DNA from: an uncultured Caldisericota bacterium | GTDB lineage: Bacteria; Caldisericota; Caldisericia; Cryosericales; Cryosericaceae | Direction of reading: 5' to 3' | DNA length: 64,000 nt | Assembly: GCA_903871855.1 (NCBI GenBank) | Contig: CAIQIK010000019.1 | Location: 62,001-126,000, forward strand | Shown: positions 46,194 to 56,054 of the stretch, piece after piece | Position numbering within the stretch: the stretch's first letter is position 1 | How the letters are laid out: the number at the start of each line of letters is the position of its first letter | Made by a program: the position numbers and the translations under genes | Notes under the pieces: model-generated | Told to the model about the DNA's origin: nothing | What the model saw: the letters and a program-made list of their open reading frames with translations, nothing else | The model's database searches: none

Positions 46194-47462
46194 CTAACCG
46201 AGGGCTTTCAGCGTCACAGAGAAGGTCTTGGTCGTGCCGCTGCGGTCGACGACAACCTGGACTGTGTCACCCACGTTCATTGAACGTACGTAGCTGAGCA
46301 CTCCGTCGATTGTGGTCATTGATTTGCCATCGATCTCCGTGATGACATCCCCGGCCTTGAGCCCGGCAGCCTCTGCACCGGACCCGGACGTGATCTGAAC
46401 AATGTAGACGCCCTGGGAGACCTTGAGGCTATACTGCTCGACGATAGACGTCGTGAGCGTGGCTCCCTGGATGCCGAGAGCCGGCCATGTGACCTTGCCG
46501 TTCTTGATGATGGCATCATACACCTTGCGCACCGTGTTGACGGAAACCGAGAACCCGAGGCCTTGTGCATTCTGATAGATCATGGTGTTCATACCGACGA
46601 CGCGACCGGACAGGTCGACCAGGGGCCCCCCTGAGTTGCCGGGGTTGATGGCCGCGTCGGTCTGAACGACGCCGACGAGTGTCTCGGTCTGTGATGCCTG
46701 AACGTTTCGCTCGAGAGCCGAGATGACGCCGGTCGTGACCGTCTGACTCAGACCGTACGGGTTGCCGATGGCGATGACCTTCTGACCGACGGTCAGCGTC
46801 GAGGAATCGCCAAGTTGCACCGTCGGGAGGTCGGTGCCGCTGATCTTCACGACGGCGACGTCGCTGGTGGAGTCCGTGCCCACGACCTGGCCGCGGAACT
46901 CGCGCCCGTCTTTGAGCACGACGGTGATCTTGGTGGCATTCTCCACGACGTGGTTGTTGGTCAATACGTAACCGTCAGACGTGATGATGAAGCCTGAGCC
47001 GAGACCTTCTTGCGTTCCGGACGAGAAGCCGAACGGGTTCTGGCTTACCGAGGTGATGTTGATCTGGACAACAGCAGGCGAAGCGATCTTGACGGCGTTC
47101 TCGATGGCCTGTTCTTCGGTCGTGACGATGGTCGTGCCGGAGCTGGACGTATTTGTTGGGTACGCTGTTGATACCGTGCGCGCCCAAGGGAATGTCCCAG
47201 GGTTGGACATGACCACATAATTGCCAAGAATTCCACCCAGGACGCTGCCGAGCAACAGTCCGATGATGAGTCCCCACACCAGGAGCACGCGGCCGGGGTT
47301 TGAAGGCCGAGCAGGCTGAGGCGGGGGCAAGGGCAAGGGCGCGCCGTATGCCGGGACGACTGGGGGAGTCTCAGGAGTGGTGTGGCCCTCCACGGTTTGT
47401 GATGTATCCGGACGCTCAGTCTCCTCAGCATCTGGCTTGATGAAGCTATTCTCGTCGATCAT
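46194..47462 (-). CDS. HtrA/DegP-family S1C serine protease with TM anchor and PDZ domain
   Basis: GLGSGFIITSDGYVLTNNHVVENA, TSDVAVVKI, QTDAAINPGNSGGPLVDLSGRVVGMN, C-terminal PDZ. Confidence 0.96.
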   Translation of the reverse strand: MIDENSFIKPDAEETERPDTSQTVEGHTTPETPPVVPAYGAPLPLPPPQPARPSNPGRVLLVWGLIIGLLLGSVLGGILGNYVVMSNPGTFPWARTVSTAYPTNTSSSGTTIVTTEEQAIENAVKIASPAVVQINITSVSQNPFGFSSGTQEGLGSGFIITSDGYVLTNNHVVENATKITVVLKDGREFRGQVVGTDSTSDVAVVKISGTDLPTVQLGDSSTLTVGQKVIAIGNPYGLSQTVTTGVISALERNVQASQTETLVGVVQTDAAINPGNSGGPLVDLSGRVVGMNTMIYQNAQGLGFSVSVNTVRKVYDAIIKNGKVTWPALGIQGATLTTSIVEQYSLKVSQGVYIVQITSGSGAEAAGLKAGDVITEIDGKSMTTIDGVLSYVRSMNVGDTVQVVVDRSGTTKTFSVTLKALG

Positions 47463-47604
47463 ATCATACCTCCTCACCTGTAACAGGTGTCTATTTGTCA
47501 CATACACCTGTATATACGCAACTATGCCTGATTTCGTTACGGAGACTGTGAGGAAATCGCCACGATGCTGGGAACCCCTTAGCGTGCTAGGGTCACTGCA
47601 TCAT

Positions 47605-47762
47605 GGGGTCAAGCGTTACAATTGGCCCGTGTTACATTTCGTTTTGTGACACAAGTCAGCGACCCCAACATTGTCTTCCGAGGACAAACACATGTTACGC
47701 CAGGCGTTGCCTCCTAACGGAAAGTGTAGTGTAACACTCCTGGAAATGTAACGCTTGACCCC
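47605..47762. mobile_element. MITE-like element with perfect 16-bp TIRs
   Basis: GGGGTCAAGCGTTACA ... TGTAACGCTTGACCCC, 158 bp, no ORF; nested GTTACATTTC/GAAATGTAAC. Confidence 0.8.
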
Positions 47763-47770
47763 AAGGGAGA

Positions 47771-49327
47771 CTACAGGGAAACCACCTGGCCGTTAACGAT
47801 GGGCCTCACGACTTCCTCCCCGAATCGTTCGATATAGCGTTCGCCATGCTCAGTGTGGATAGGATACACGTGTCTTGGAGCGAGCCGCTCGACGATGTGA
47901 AAGAGGTCTTCCTGCGAAGCGTGCCCTGAGGCGTGAATGTGCACGGAGTCCATGCCGGAGAGGTCCAGCCAGCGGGCGAGGCGCTCCTGGCTCCATGACA
48001 TCTCTTCGTTGAATGCTTCCGCCGATGAGTGGACGTACAGGGACCCCCGGGAGGGACGCAGGTCGCACAGCTCCTGGATGTCCCAGTAACCCAGCGAAAG
48101 CAGGTAGTCCGATTGATGAGCCGCAACCTCGGCAGCCCTGACGACGCGCGGACATGATCCGTTCAAGACGTCCTCTACGGCGTCACGCCATTCCTTTGGA
48201 TCCACGGAGTCCGGATCGCTGCCGGCGAATCGCAAAAGGGTCGACCGGACCCAGTCCTGTTTGATGTCGCCCTTGTCATAGGTGCCGCTGCCAGCCCGCT
48301 TGAGGTACAGGACGAGCTCTGGATCCGTGAGGTCGATGGTGAGATAGCCGGCTTCCTGTGCCAGCCGGACGATGGTGGCGTCACGCGGGAGGATGGCCAG
48401 TCGGCGCCCAGTGGCATGGGCGACGCGCTGGAAGGTCATGAGGCGGTCCAGGTCTTTCATGCCGAAGTCCGCCATGACCAGTCCCGATGCGCCCTGAATT
48501 TCTTCAAGTGCTTTCTCCTCGACTCCCTGCTCGGACCAGAACGTGAAGTGGCGGTGGAATGTCATATCGTGACTTGACAAATCCTCATTCGAACGAAGAT
48601 TGGTCCCCTCGATCAGGATGGCATCGGGGTGAGCCGCGGCGAGCCCCTCAATGCTTCTCTCCGTCACATGACCCATGCGGCCGTGGAATCGGAGGTCTCC
48701 GGTGTACACCAGCGTCCCCCCGTCATGTTCGATGAGGTAGGCGCACGCGCCGGGGATACTGTGATCGACCGGGAACGGTGTCACCCGGCAGTCGGGAAAC
48801 TGCACGGGCCCGGTCAGGTCGACAAGGTCCCGCTGACCGTGTTGGTTGGCGCCCAGGTTAGGACGCAAGATGAAATCGGTCACACCGTTCTCTGGGCCGG
48901 AGCTGAGCTGTGTCTCCTCAACGGCTCGCAGAACGGCGGCTGTGACCGGCGTGGCATACAGAGGGATGGCTTCGTCCAGAAACGAGATTGAACCGGTATG
49001 ATCGACATGCGCATGCGTAATGAAGCACGCGTCGATGTGACCGGGGTCTGCCAGTTGCCCGACCAGTTCAGGCTGCATCTCCTGAAGGAGTGCTGTGAGG
49101 TCGGAACGGTAGAATCGCAGCTTTGGCAGCAGCCCTGTCGTCAGGTAGTCGATGAGACCCGCCGAGGTGCGCGGGGTAAGGAATTCCTCGAAGTACGCGC
49201 CCATGGTGGCGTAGTTGAGCCCAAAATCGAACAGCAAACGTGTCGAATCAGGAGACGCGCCCGCCTCAAACAGAAGCTTGGTGCCGCCAATAGTTGTGGC
49301 GCCGTCCAGCATTGTGAATCGAGCCAT
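47771..49327 (-). CDS. MBL-fold (RNase J/beta-CASP-like) metallohydrolase
   Basis: CFITHAHVDHTGSISFL, LVYTGDLRFHGRMG, VHIHASGHASQEDLFHIVERLAPRHVYPIHTEHGERY. Confidence 0.88.
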   Translation of the reverse strand: MARFTMLDGATTIGGTKLLFEAGASPDSTRLLFDFGLNYATMGAYFEEFLTPRTSAGLIDYLTTGLLPKLRFYRSDLTALLQEMQPELVGQLADPGHIDACFITHAHVDHTGSISFLDEAIPLYATPVTAAVLRAVEETQLSSGPENGVTDFILRPNLGANQHGQRDLVDLTGPVQFPDCRVTPFPVDHSIPGACAYLIEHDGGTLVYTGDLRFHGRMGHVTERSIEGLAAAHPDAILIEGTNLRSNEDLSSHDMTFHRHFTFWSEQGVEEKALEEIQGASGLVMADFGMKDLDRLMTFQRVAHATGRRLAILPRDATIVRLAQEAGYLTIDLTDPELVLYLKRAGSGTYDKGDIKQDWVRSTLLRFAGSDPDSVDPKEWRDAVEDVLNGSCPRVVRAAEVAAHQSDYLLSLGYWDIQELCDLRPSRGSLYVHSSAEAFNEEMSWSQERLARWLDLSGMDSVHIHASGHASQEDLFHIVERLAPRHVYPIHTEHGERYIERFGEEVVRPIVNGQVVSL

Positions 49328-49364
49328 GAGAGGGTTCTCCTTCGTCGTGCTGGTTGTAATCTGT

Positions 49365-50198
49365 CTACTGCGGGGACGGCATGAGGTCGGCGAATGTGCC
49401 GAGATGCAGCAGGCGTTCCAGAAGAACGTAGTCCGTCAGGTCGATGCCCAGCGGTGTGACACTGATGTATCCGTCTGCTACGGCGGTCACATCAGTGTCC
49501 TCCTGTGGTATCGGCGGAGCCTCTCCTCCTATCCAGTAGATGGGGGCTCCAAACTGGTCCACGCTGGCGGTGACACGATGCGCGTAGCGGCGGCGTCCCT
49601 GAGGGACAACCCGGATTCCCTTGACCTCGGAAACCGGACAGTTGGGAGCGTTGACATTAAGGAACAGACTCCCGTTGAGAACATTGCTGAAACTCTTTGT
49701 GAGGGGCTGGTTGATCCCGATGAGTTCCGGGATGAGGTGGAGCATCTTCTGCAGGAACCACGTGATGGGGCTGAAATCGAAGCCAGAGCCTCCTATTGGC
49801 GATAATGCGGTAGAGAATGCGATACTGGGGTACCCAGACGCGAAAGCCTCATAGGCACCCGAAACCGTCCCGGAGTATGGCAGGTCGTCGCCCAGGTTTT
49901 CCCCGTGGTTGATGCCAGAGAAGACAATGTCGACCTTCTGCTTCACTAGCTCGTCGAGGCCCAGCATCATGCAATCGACGGGAGTGCCCGAGACAGTCCA
50001 TGCATCGACGCCGGGGCGGACGTAACCCTCGACTCTGGTGGCTCGCAGAGGTTTGTGCATGGTGAGGGAATGCCCGACTGCGCTCTGTGGAGAAGCCGGC
50101 GCGACGACCGAAATCGTGTTTTCGGCAGGGATTGCCGCGACGAGAGCCTGGATTCCCTGCGCCCACAGCCCGTCGTCATTGGTGACAAGGATGTGCAT
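49365..50198 (-). CDS. surE: 5'/3'-nucleotidase SurE
   Basis: MHILVTNDDGLWAQGIQAL, SPQSAVGHSLTMHKPL, VSGTPVDCMMLGL, SGINHGENLGDDLPYSGTVSGA. Confidence 0.97.
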   Translation of the reverse strand: MHILVTNDDGLWAQGIQALVAAIPAENTISVVAPASPQSAVGHSLTMHKPLRATRVEGYVRPGVDAWTVSGTPVDCMMLGLDELVKQKVDIVFSGINHGENLGDDLPYSGTVSGAYEAFASGYPSIAFSTALSPIGGSGFDFSPITWFLQKMLHLIPELIGINQPLTKSFSNVLNGSLFLNVNAPNCPVSEVKGIRVVPQGRRRYAHRVTASVDQFGAPIYWIGGEAPPIPQEDTDVTAVADGYISVTPLGIDLTDYVLLERLLHLGTFADLMPSPQ

Positions 50199-50207
50199 GT
50201 GTCCCCC

Positions 50208-50891
50208 TCAGACCCCGTACTCTGTGCGGGTCCGCCCTCGCCTGCTGGTGATCCACGCAATCAGAACGCCAAACAGGAAACCTCCCACGTGCGCCCATAC
50301 AGCGACTCCCTGGGCCCCGCCGAACGTCCCCTCCAAGAGCTGCATCGCAAACCAGATGCCGAGAAAGATCCAGGCAGGGAGACGCACGGTTGTGATGAAG
50401 ATGAAGAACACCAGGGTCTGAACCTTGGCTCTGGGATACAGGAAGAAGTACGCTCCCATGACTGCGGCGATGGCGCCGCTCGCCCCGATCGTCGGGACAT
50501 TGGAGGACGGTCCGGAGAGCAGCTGGGCCATCGCTGCGACTACGCCTCCCGCCAAGTAGAAAACGAGGTACTTGCCGTGGCCGAGATGATCCTCGATGTT
50601 GTTGCCGAAGATCCACAGGAACAGCATGTTGCCGAGGATGTGGCTCCAGCTGCCGTGCATGAACATGGACGTCAGGGTTGTGAGAACGTATGGGCGGAGT
50701 GCTCCTGCCGGAACCTCGTAGACATGCGTCAGGACGCCGGGGATGAAACCAAGGCGCAAGTATGCAGAGGTCAGTGCCGCACCGCTCCCAAGTGACACTT
50801 CCCACAGCCACACGAGACCATTGGCCAGGATCAGCAGGAACGTGACCAGTGGAAACGTCCGGGATGGGTTGTCGTCGCGGATTGGAAGCAT
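50208..50891 (-). CDS. Rhomboid family intramembrane serine protease
   Basis: SMFMHGSWSHILGNMLFLWIFGNNIED, TIGASGAIAAVMGAY, WAHVGGFLFG. Confidence 0.95.
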   Translation of the reverse strand: MLPIRDDNPSRTFPLVTFLLILANGLVWLWEVSLGSGAALTSAYLRLGFIPGVLTHVYEVPAGALRPYVLTTLTSMFMHGSWSHILGNMLFLWIFGNNIEDHLGHGKYLVFYLAGGVVAAMAQLLSGPSSNVPTIGASGAIAAVMGAYFFLYPRAKVQTLVFFIFITTVRLPAWIFLGIWFAMQLLEGTFGGAQGVAVWAHVGGFLFGVLIAWITSRRGRTRTEYGV

Positions 50892-50894
50892 GGA

Positions 50895-51701
50895 TTAGCC
50901 GATGCTCGCGCCGTCCAGGGCGTGGAAGCAGGTACAGTCTTCGTCCTCTCCAGGGATCTGCGGGATCATCTTCTCGATGATGGTCACGAGATTCTTGAGG
51001 TTGGCCGTGAATGCCTTGATGACTGCTTCGTTGCTGACAGGGTCGACCACCCTCTCTGCGACCAGCCCGGCGTCATAGTCCGTGATGACCGAGATGTTGC
51101 AGTAGCACATGGCCTGCTCGCGGGCCAGGGCGACTTCGGGATATTGTGTCATGTTGACGGTGTGCCAGCCCATACGCGTGAACCAGCTGCTCTCGGCCTT
51201 GGTGGAAAACCGTGGCCCCTCGATGACGACGCAGGTGCCGCCGTCGTGCACCGGCAGGCCGAGGCTCTTGATGGTCGCGACTGCGATCCTGTTCAGGACG
51301 GGGCAGTATGGATTGGCTGTGGAGACGTGGGTGACAACAGGACCGTTGTAGAACGTCGTGTCAGTGCGACGTGTCCGGTCGATGAACTGGTCGGTGACCA
51401 GGAGATCTCCCACCTTGATGTCCGGCTGCAGTGAACCGACGGCGGTAGGAGCGATGATGTGACGGATGCCAAGAGACTTGAGAGCCCAGATGTTGGCACG
51501 ATAGTTGATCATGTGAGGTGGCAATTGGTGGTGCTTGCCATGGCGGGGCAGGAACGCGACCTTGCGGCCCGCAATTTTACCAAGCGAGATGAGGTCCGAC
51601 GGCGCACCATAGGGCGTCTGGACCTTGATGTCCTCCGCGTTGTCGAGTAGAGAGTAGAATCCGGACCCACCAATGATACCGATTCCGGCACGTTGTTCCA
51701 T
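50895..51701 (-). CDS. mtnP: S-methyl-5'-thioadenosine phosphorylase
   Basis: GIIGGSGFYSL, FLPRHGKHHQLPPHMINYRANIWALKSLGIRHIIAPTAVGSL, VNMTQYPEVALAREQAMCY. Confidence 0.95.
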   Translation of the reverse strand: MEQRAGIGIIGGSGFYSLLDNAEDIKVQTPYGAPSDLISLGKIAGRKVAFLPRHGKHHQLPPHMINYRANIWALKSLGIRHIIAPTAVGSLQPDIKVGDLLVTDQFIDRTRRTDTTFYNGPVVTHVSTANPYCPVLNRIAVATIKSLGLPVHDGGTCVVIEGPRFSTKAESSWFTRMGWHTVNMTQYPEVALAREQAMCYCNISVITDYDAGLVAERVVDPVSNEAVIKAFTANLKNLVTIIEKMIPQIPGEDEDCTCFHALDGASIG

Positions 51702-51777
51702 GTGTAGCTCCTTTGTGTTGCACTGCAACGTTGCGTGTGGTTGCTTACCTAAGGAGTATATCAGCAAAGAGCAATGG

Positions 51778-52410
51778 TCAAAGCCGGCGGATGCGCCTCC
51801 GGAATGAGAGCATCGTGAGGAGCAGGGCGACTACGACACTCGCGGCGAGTGCGATGAAGAAGTAACTCATGAAGTAGTTTTCGGGGAACAGGCGGATAAG
51901 CCCGGAGTCTTCAGGGAGGAGCCAGAAGTCGTTCGAAAAGGCCAGTTCATGGAAGGTGACGAACAGTGCATCGAAGCCGATGGTGATCGAGACGGTGCCA
52001 AGGGCGGCGACGAACGCAAGCACGGCGATGCCGGCGGCGCGAACAATCTTGCGGACATCTCGTCCCTTCTTGCGAAGGACAGCGATGAGGACGACTGTCA
52101 GCAGGCACGACACAAGCGCTGTCAGGTAGACAGCCTGGAAGATCCCCTGAACGTCGCCCATGTGGGCAAGTTCCAGGCGTGAGTAGAAGCCGTCGTTCGG
52201 CAGGGGTCTGCGGAGTGCAAGATACTCGAGCAGGTCCGTTACGCGGCGGACGGCTTCAGCCACCTCAAATCGCGGCGCGGCGCCTCCCGTTGTGCCAACC
52301 ATGAAAAGCAGGAGTCTCTGGAGCGGTACGAAGTTGACGAGGAGCGAAAATGGCGTCAGCAGGACCGCCATCGCAGTCGCGGCGGCGGCGAGGATGATAA
52401 GTGCCGGCAC
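51778..52410 (-). CDS. TIGR01906/DUF1461-type integral membrane protein
   Basis: YSRLELAHMGDVQGIFQAVYLTA...FDALFVTFHELAFSNDFWLLPEDSGLIRLFPENYF. Confidence 0.85.
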   Translation of the reverse strand: MPALIILAAAATAMAVLLTPFSLLVNFVPLQRLLLFMVGTTGGAAPRFEVAEAVRRVTDLLEYLALRRPLPNDGFYSRLELAHMGDVQGIFQAVYLTALVSCLLTVVLIAVLRKKGRDVRKIVRAAGIAVLAFVAALGTVSITIGFDALFVTFHELAFSNDFWLLPEDSGLIRLFPENYFMSYFFIALAASVVVALLLTMLSFRRRIRRL

Positions 52411-52413
52411 TGG

Positions 52414-52596
52414 CTAGTCGAACAGGCCGAGTGAACAGGAACGGACCCGTATGTGCAGCAGGTCGCAGGCCTTGCCCACGACTTTTGGATCGACGTTCAG
52501 CTTGCGGGCGATGGCTATGGCTTTGCCGCAATCGATGAATCCGTCGGTCGCTGCCTTGAGCAGTTCATCGCGGATTTCCTGTGTGACTTCTTCCAT
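52414..52596 (-). CDS. Small conserved-type hypothetical protein (60 aa)
   Basis: MEEVTQEIRDELLKAATDGFIDCGKAIAIARKLNVDPKVVGKACDLLHIRVRSCSLGLFD; GGAGG upstream. Confidence 0.7.
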   Translation of the reverse strand: MEEVTQEIRDELLKAATDGFIDCGKAIAIARKLNVDPKVVGKACDLLHIRVRSCSLGLFD

Positions 52597-52668
52597 GGGA
52601 ACCTCCTGGGTCTTGATTCTGCCGGCTGCAGGCACCAGCACTACAGTGTGTCATGTGGGGATGCATTT

Positions 52669-53409
52669 TCAAGCTGAGTGCAGCAGAGGGATAAGGTCGA
52701 AAACGGCCGCCTCGACCGTCTCGATGAATACAGCGTCCTGTACCGACCCCGAGATCTGGTTCGCGTGGGGGTTCCAGTCTCTGAGGAGCGCAAGAAGTGC
52801 CGCCTCTTCGGCCGGCGTACAGCCAGGGAACCTGTTCACGACGAGCAGATCTGCTCGGGCAGCCATGATACCCATATTGGGTTTTGCGCTCTGCAGCAAG
52901 GGGCAGCGCAGGACGTACATGTACCGCGACCTCTCCGCGACCGATGAGCAGTTGCCCTCGATGAGGATGGGTGTCTCTGGGGGCCACTGCCGAAGAGTCA
53001 GGGCCACCGCTTCATCCGTCTCCTGGTGAGGCCCGTCGAGGAGAATGATGTCACGCAATGGCTGCAACCATGGAGAGCGCTCCAATTGACTCAGATATCC
53101 AGTATCGCCTCCTTCGAGAGGCAGTGTTCCAGCTGCCAGCGAGCGCTTCACGAGGTGCAGGCTGTGGCGTGACAATTTGATATAGATGTCAAAAGGGAGG
53201 TCCTGTACGAGGGAGCGGCAGATCGTGGTCTTGCCTGATTGAGCGCAGGCCGAGTGAACGACCAGGGTTGAACGGGCATCAGAGGGCACAGATGTCCGCT
53301 CCCTGGACTCTCTGCTCTGCCGATTCGTGTCCCGCAAGTCCGTCCTGATGAAGGTGTGCGTTAATGCCTCCGAGGCCCGGCTGCCTATATTCCTGAAGCT
53401 CGCAGCCAT
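52669..53409 (-). CDS. P-loop NTPase, possibly MobB-like
   Basis: Walker A-like STLVVHSACAQSGKTTICRSLV; LLVVNRFPGCTPAE. Confidence 0.55.
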   Translation of the reverse strand: MAASFRNIGSRASEALTHTFIRTDLRDTNRQSRESRERTSVPSDARSTLVVHSACAQSGKTTICRSLVQDLPFDIYIKLSRHSLHLVKRSLAAGTLPLEGGDTGYLSQLERSPWLQPLRDIILLDGPHQETDEAVALTLRQWPPETPILIEGNCSSVAERSRYMYVLRCPLLQSAKPNMGIMAARADLLVVNRFPGCTPAEEAALLALLRDWNPHANQISGSVQDAVFIETVEAAVFDLIPLLHSA

Positions 53410-53514
53410 TGTTCCGGAAATTGCTTTTTCTCCGGATACATAGATAATACTCAGTTAGGCTATTGTTGGGAGTGCGTTGCTGATTTGTCTCCATGCGTTT
53501 GTTGAAAGTGGGCG

Positions 53515-54888
53515 ATGAGCAAGGACGGTACCGGGGGTATACTGGTGGAACGGAAGGTCCTGGTAGTCGATGACGACGTCGAAAGCCTGCGGCTGTACGG
53601 AGACATGCTGCGACGGGCGGGTTATGCAGCCGTCACCGCAAGCACTGGGTGGGAAGGCATTGACCTGGCTGTCAAGGAACGGCCCGGGCTCATCCTGCTG
53701 GATCTTCGCCTCCCGGACATCACCGGCCTGACAGTCCTCGAGACTCTTCGTACCGCTCTGTCGACCAAGAGCATCCCGATCATCGTCGTGTCTGCCATCA
53801 GCAAGGACGACGATGTCATGAAGGCGATGCAGATGGGAGCGTTCGACTATGTCGTCAAACCCATCACCTACGACGACTTGATTCGCAGGGTCGAGCTGGT
53901 TTTCTTTTCCCGCGAAGGCCAGGGAGAGGGCGACCAGACGCCCGTCCTTATTGTCGAGGACAGCGCAATGGATGGGTCAGTGCTATCGGAGCAGCTGACC
54001 AGCTGGGGATACCAGGTCACCTGGGTGCGGACGGGTCGGGAAGGCATCGAGCAGGCTGCCACCGGCAACTTCGATATCATTCTGCTGGACGGACTTCTGC
54101 CCGACATCAACGGGTTCGAGGTCGTGAAGGAGATTCGCGCGACCGAGCGGCTGGGCACGACACCCGTCATCATGTTGACGGTGCTGTCGGGACTCGTGGA
54201 CAAGCTCAAGGGGTTCGAGAGCGGTGTCGACGTGTTTCTGAACAAACCCGCATCTTGGGAAGAACTGCGCGTGCGCATGCGTTCCTTGACGCGACTGAGG
54301 GGGATGACCAAACAGCGCTTCGTGTTGTCCGAGGTCGTAGGCGTCATTACGAATGCCATCGAACTGACAGAGGCCACGGAGCCGCGCCACAACCAGAAGG
54401 TCGCAGGCATCAGCGTGATCCTTGGAAAGAGGATGGGGGTCCAGGGACACGGGCTGTGGGTCCTGGAGATGTCCGGTTCGCTGCACGATGTTGGTAAGCT
54501 GGTTGTACGGAGAGATATCCTCTCCAAGCCGGGCAAGCTGAATTCTTCAGAGTGGGCCGAGGTGCAGCGACACAGCGAGTATGGAGAGAAGATCATCAAG
54601 CCCGTCCATGGATTTGGCGAGGTAGCCGATATCGTCCGGCATCATCATGAAAAGATGGATGGTTCGGGATATCCTGACAACTTGAAGGGTGATCAGGTGT
54701 CTCTGTTTGTTCGTATCGTCGGCGCGGCTGACAGCTATGAAGCCCTGACGAGCGACCGTCCATATCGGCGCTCCTACGCGCGCGACAAGGCCCTGGAGAT
54801 CCTTTGCAAGGAGACTGACGAGGGACGCTGGGATCCAAAGGTCATCGCTGCACTGTCCGCTTCTCTCGACGATCTCGACAATCTGTAG
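53515..54888 (+). CDS. Response regulator with tandem REC domains and HD-GYP domain
   Basis: Two receiver domains (KVLVVDDDVES...LILLDLRLPD; VLIVEDSAMDG...IILLDGLLPD) then GSLHDVGKLVVRRDILSKPGKL and HHHEKMDGSGYP. Confidence 0.95.
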   Translation: MSKDGTGGILVERKVLVVDDDVESLRLYGDMLRRAGYAAVTASTGWEGIDLAVKERPGLILLDLRLPDITGLTVLETLRTALSTKSIPIIVVSAISKDDDVMKAMQMGAFDYVVKPITYDDLIRRVELVFFSREGQGEGDQTPVLIVEDSAMDGSVLSEQLTSWGYQVTWVRTGREGIEQAATGNFDIILLDGLLPDINGFEVVKEIRATERLGTTPVIMLTVLSGLVDKLKGFESGVDVFLNKPASWEELRVRMRSLTRLRGMTKQRFVLSEVVGVITNAIELTEATEPRHNQKVAGISVILGKRMGVQGHGLWVLEMSGSLHDVGKLVVRRDILSKPGKLNSSEWAEVQRHSEYGEKIIKPVHGFGEVADIVRHHHEKMDGSGYPDNLKGDQVSLFVRIVGAADSYEALTSDRPYRRSYARDKALEILCKETDEGRWDPKVIAALSASLDDLDNL

Positions 54889-54924
54889 TCCGCTCCTGTC
54901 GGGGCTGGAAAGGAAGGTCGTTTC

Positions 54925-55182
54925 GTGAACGTTGAGGTCCAGGCAATTCTGTTTCCGTACGATGGATCGAGAACGGCGGCGGTGATCAAGGAGTTCGAGA
55001 GTGCACTTGAGGCAGCCGGTGTCCGGTGTGTCGTCGGGAACATGGCCGTGAGCTGCTATGGTGAGATGGATACGGTTCTCTCCACTATCAACAGGGCTTA
55101 TCAAACCATTGCAGCCACTGACAAGCTCAGCATTTCTCTTGTCATTGCCAACGACATGCCCCAGATAGGGCGGAAGACCTGA
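54925..55182 (+). CDS. Small protein of MTH1187/YkoF-like fold, 85 aa
   Basis: VEVQAILFPYDGSRTAAVIKEFESALEAAGVRCVVGNMAVSCYGEMDTVLSTINRAYQ. Confidence 0.55.
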   Translation: MNVEVQAILFPYDGSRTAAVIKEFESALEAAGVRCVVGNMAVSCYGEMDTVLSTINRAYQTIAATDKLSISLVIANDMPQIGRKT

Positions 55183-55187
55183 GAGAC

Positions 55188-56021
55188 ATGGTTTTTAACT
55201 GCGTTCCCAGACGAACCCTTTCAGTGTCCGTCACGGGCGATGCATGTGCATTGCACTGCAACCACTGCAATGGACACTACCTCCAGCACATGGTCCCTGT
55301 TATCGCAGCCCGCCGCGTACTCGAATCGGGAGAGTACCAGAGTATCCTTCTGTCCGGCGGAAGTGACCCCAACGGGCGCCTGCCCCTGATGGAGCACTTG
55401 TCATTCATCAGATGGGCTCATGAGCAGGGAATTCGTATCAATGCTCACGTAGGCCTGCAGTCGGAAGATGATATCGATACGCTGTCCCCTTTCTTCGACA
55501 AGGTTTCCCTCGACTATGTGTGGGACGACGGAACCATCCATGAAGTCTATCACCTGCAGCGATCCGGCTCCGACTACCTGCGCACAGCACGTGGCTGGAC
55601 GGACGTGTTCTCGAGAGGGGGCGGTTCGGAGGTACTGACGTCCGCAAAGCAGCGGGTCAACCTTCACCTCACGATCGGTCTCAAGGGCGGCGTCGTTGCC
55701 GGAGAATACGCGGCGATCGATTCGTTGATCGTATTCCAGCCGGCGTCGCTGGTATTCCTGGTCCTCATCCCTACGGAGGGGACGGTCTACGGCAGCGTGC
55801 CTGTTGTTCCCATTGATGCCGTGGAGTCGGTGTTCGCCTATGCGAGGCTGAAGCTTTCGTCCACAGACCTTGTGCTGGGCTGCATGCATCCCAGAGTGGC
55901 CGGCTACGGTGAACAGCTGGCGCAGCTGGCGGGGAAGTATCAGTTCCGGGGCGCTGTCGGCGAGCAGTTGAAGGCTGAGGACGCAGAACAGCTCGAGGAG
56001 TGCTGTGTCTTCTACCGGTGA
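55188..56021 (+). CDS. Radical SAM protein, LipS1-like (split lipoyl synthase subunit)
   Basis: VTGDACALHCNHCNGHYLQHM (CxxxCxxC), SILLSGGSDPNGRLPL, HLTIGLKGG, VFLVLIPTEGT, LGCMHP. Confidence 0.65.
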   Translation: MVFNCVPRRTLSVSVTGDACALHCNHCNGHYLQHMVPVIAARRVLESGEYQSILLSGGSDPNGRLPLMEHLSFIRWAHEQGIRINAHVGLQSEDDIDTLSPFFDKVSLDYVWDDGTIHEVYHLQRSGSDYLRTARGWTDVFSRGGGSEVLTSAKQRVNLHLTIGLKGGVVAGEYAAIDSLIVFQPASLVFLVLIPTEGTVYGSVPVVPIDAVESVFAYARLKLSSTDLVLGCMHPRVAGYGEQLAQLAGKYQFRGAVGEQLKAEDAEQLEECCVFYR

Positions 56022-56054
56022 GACTTTCCGCAATCGTGACGGCGCGAGCTGACA

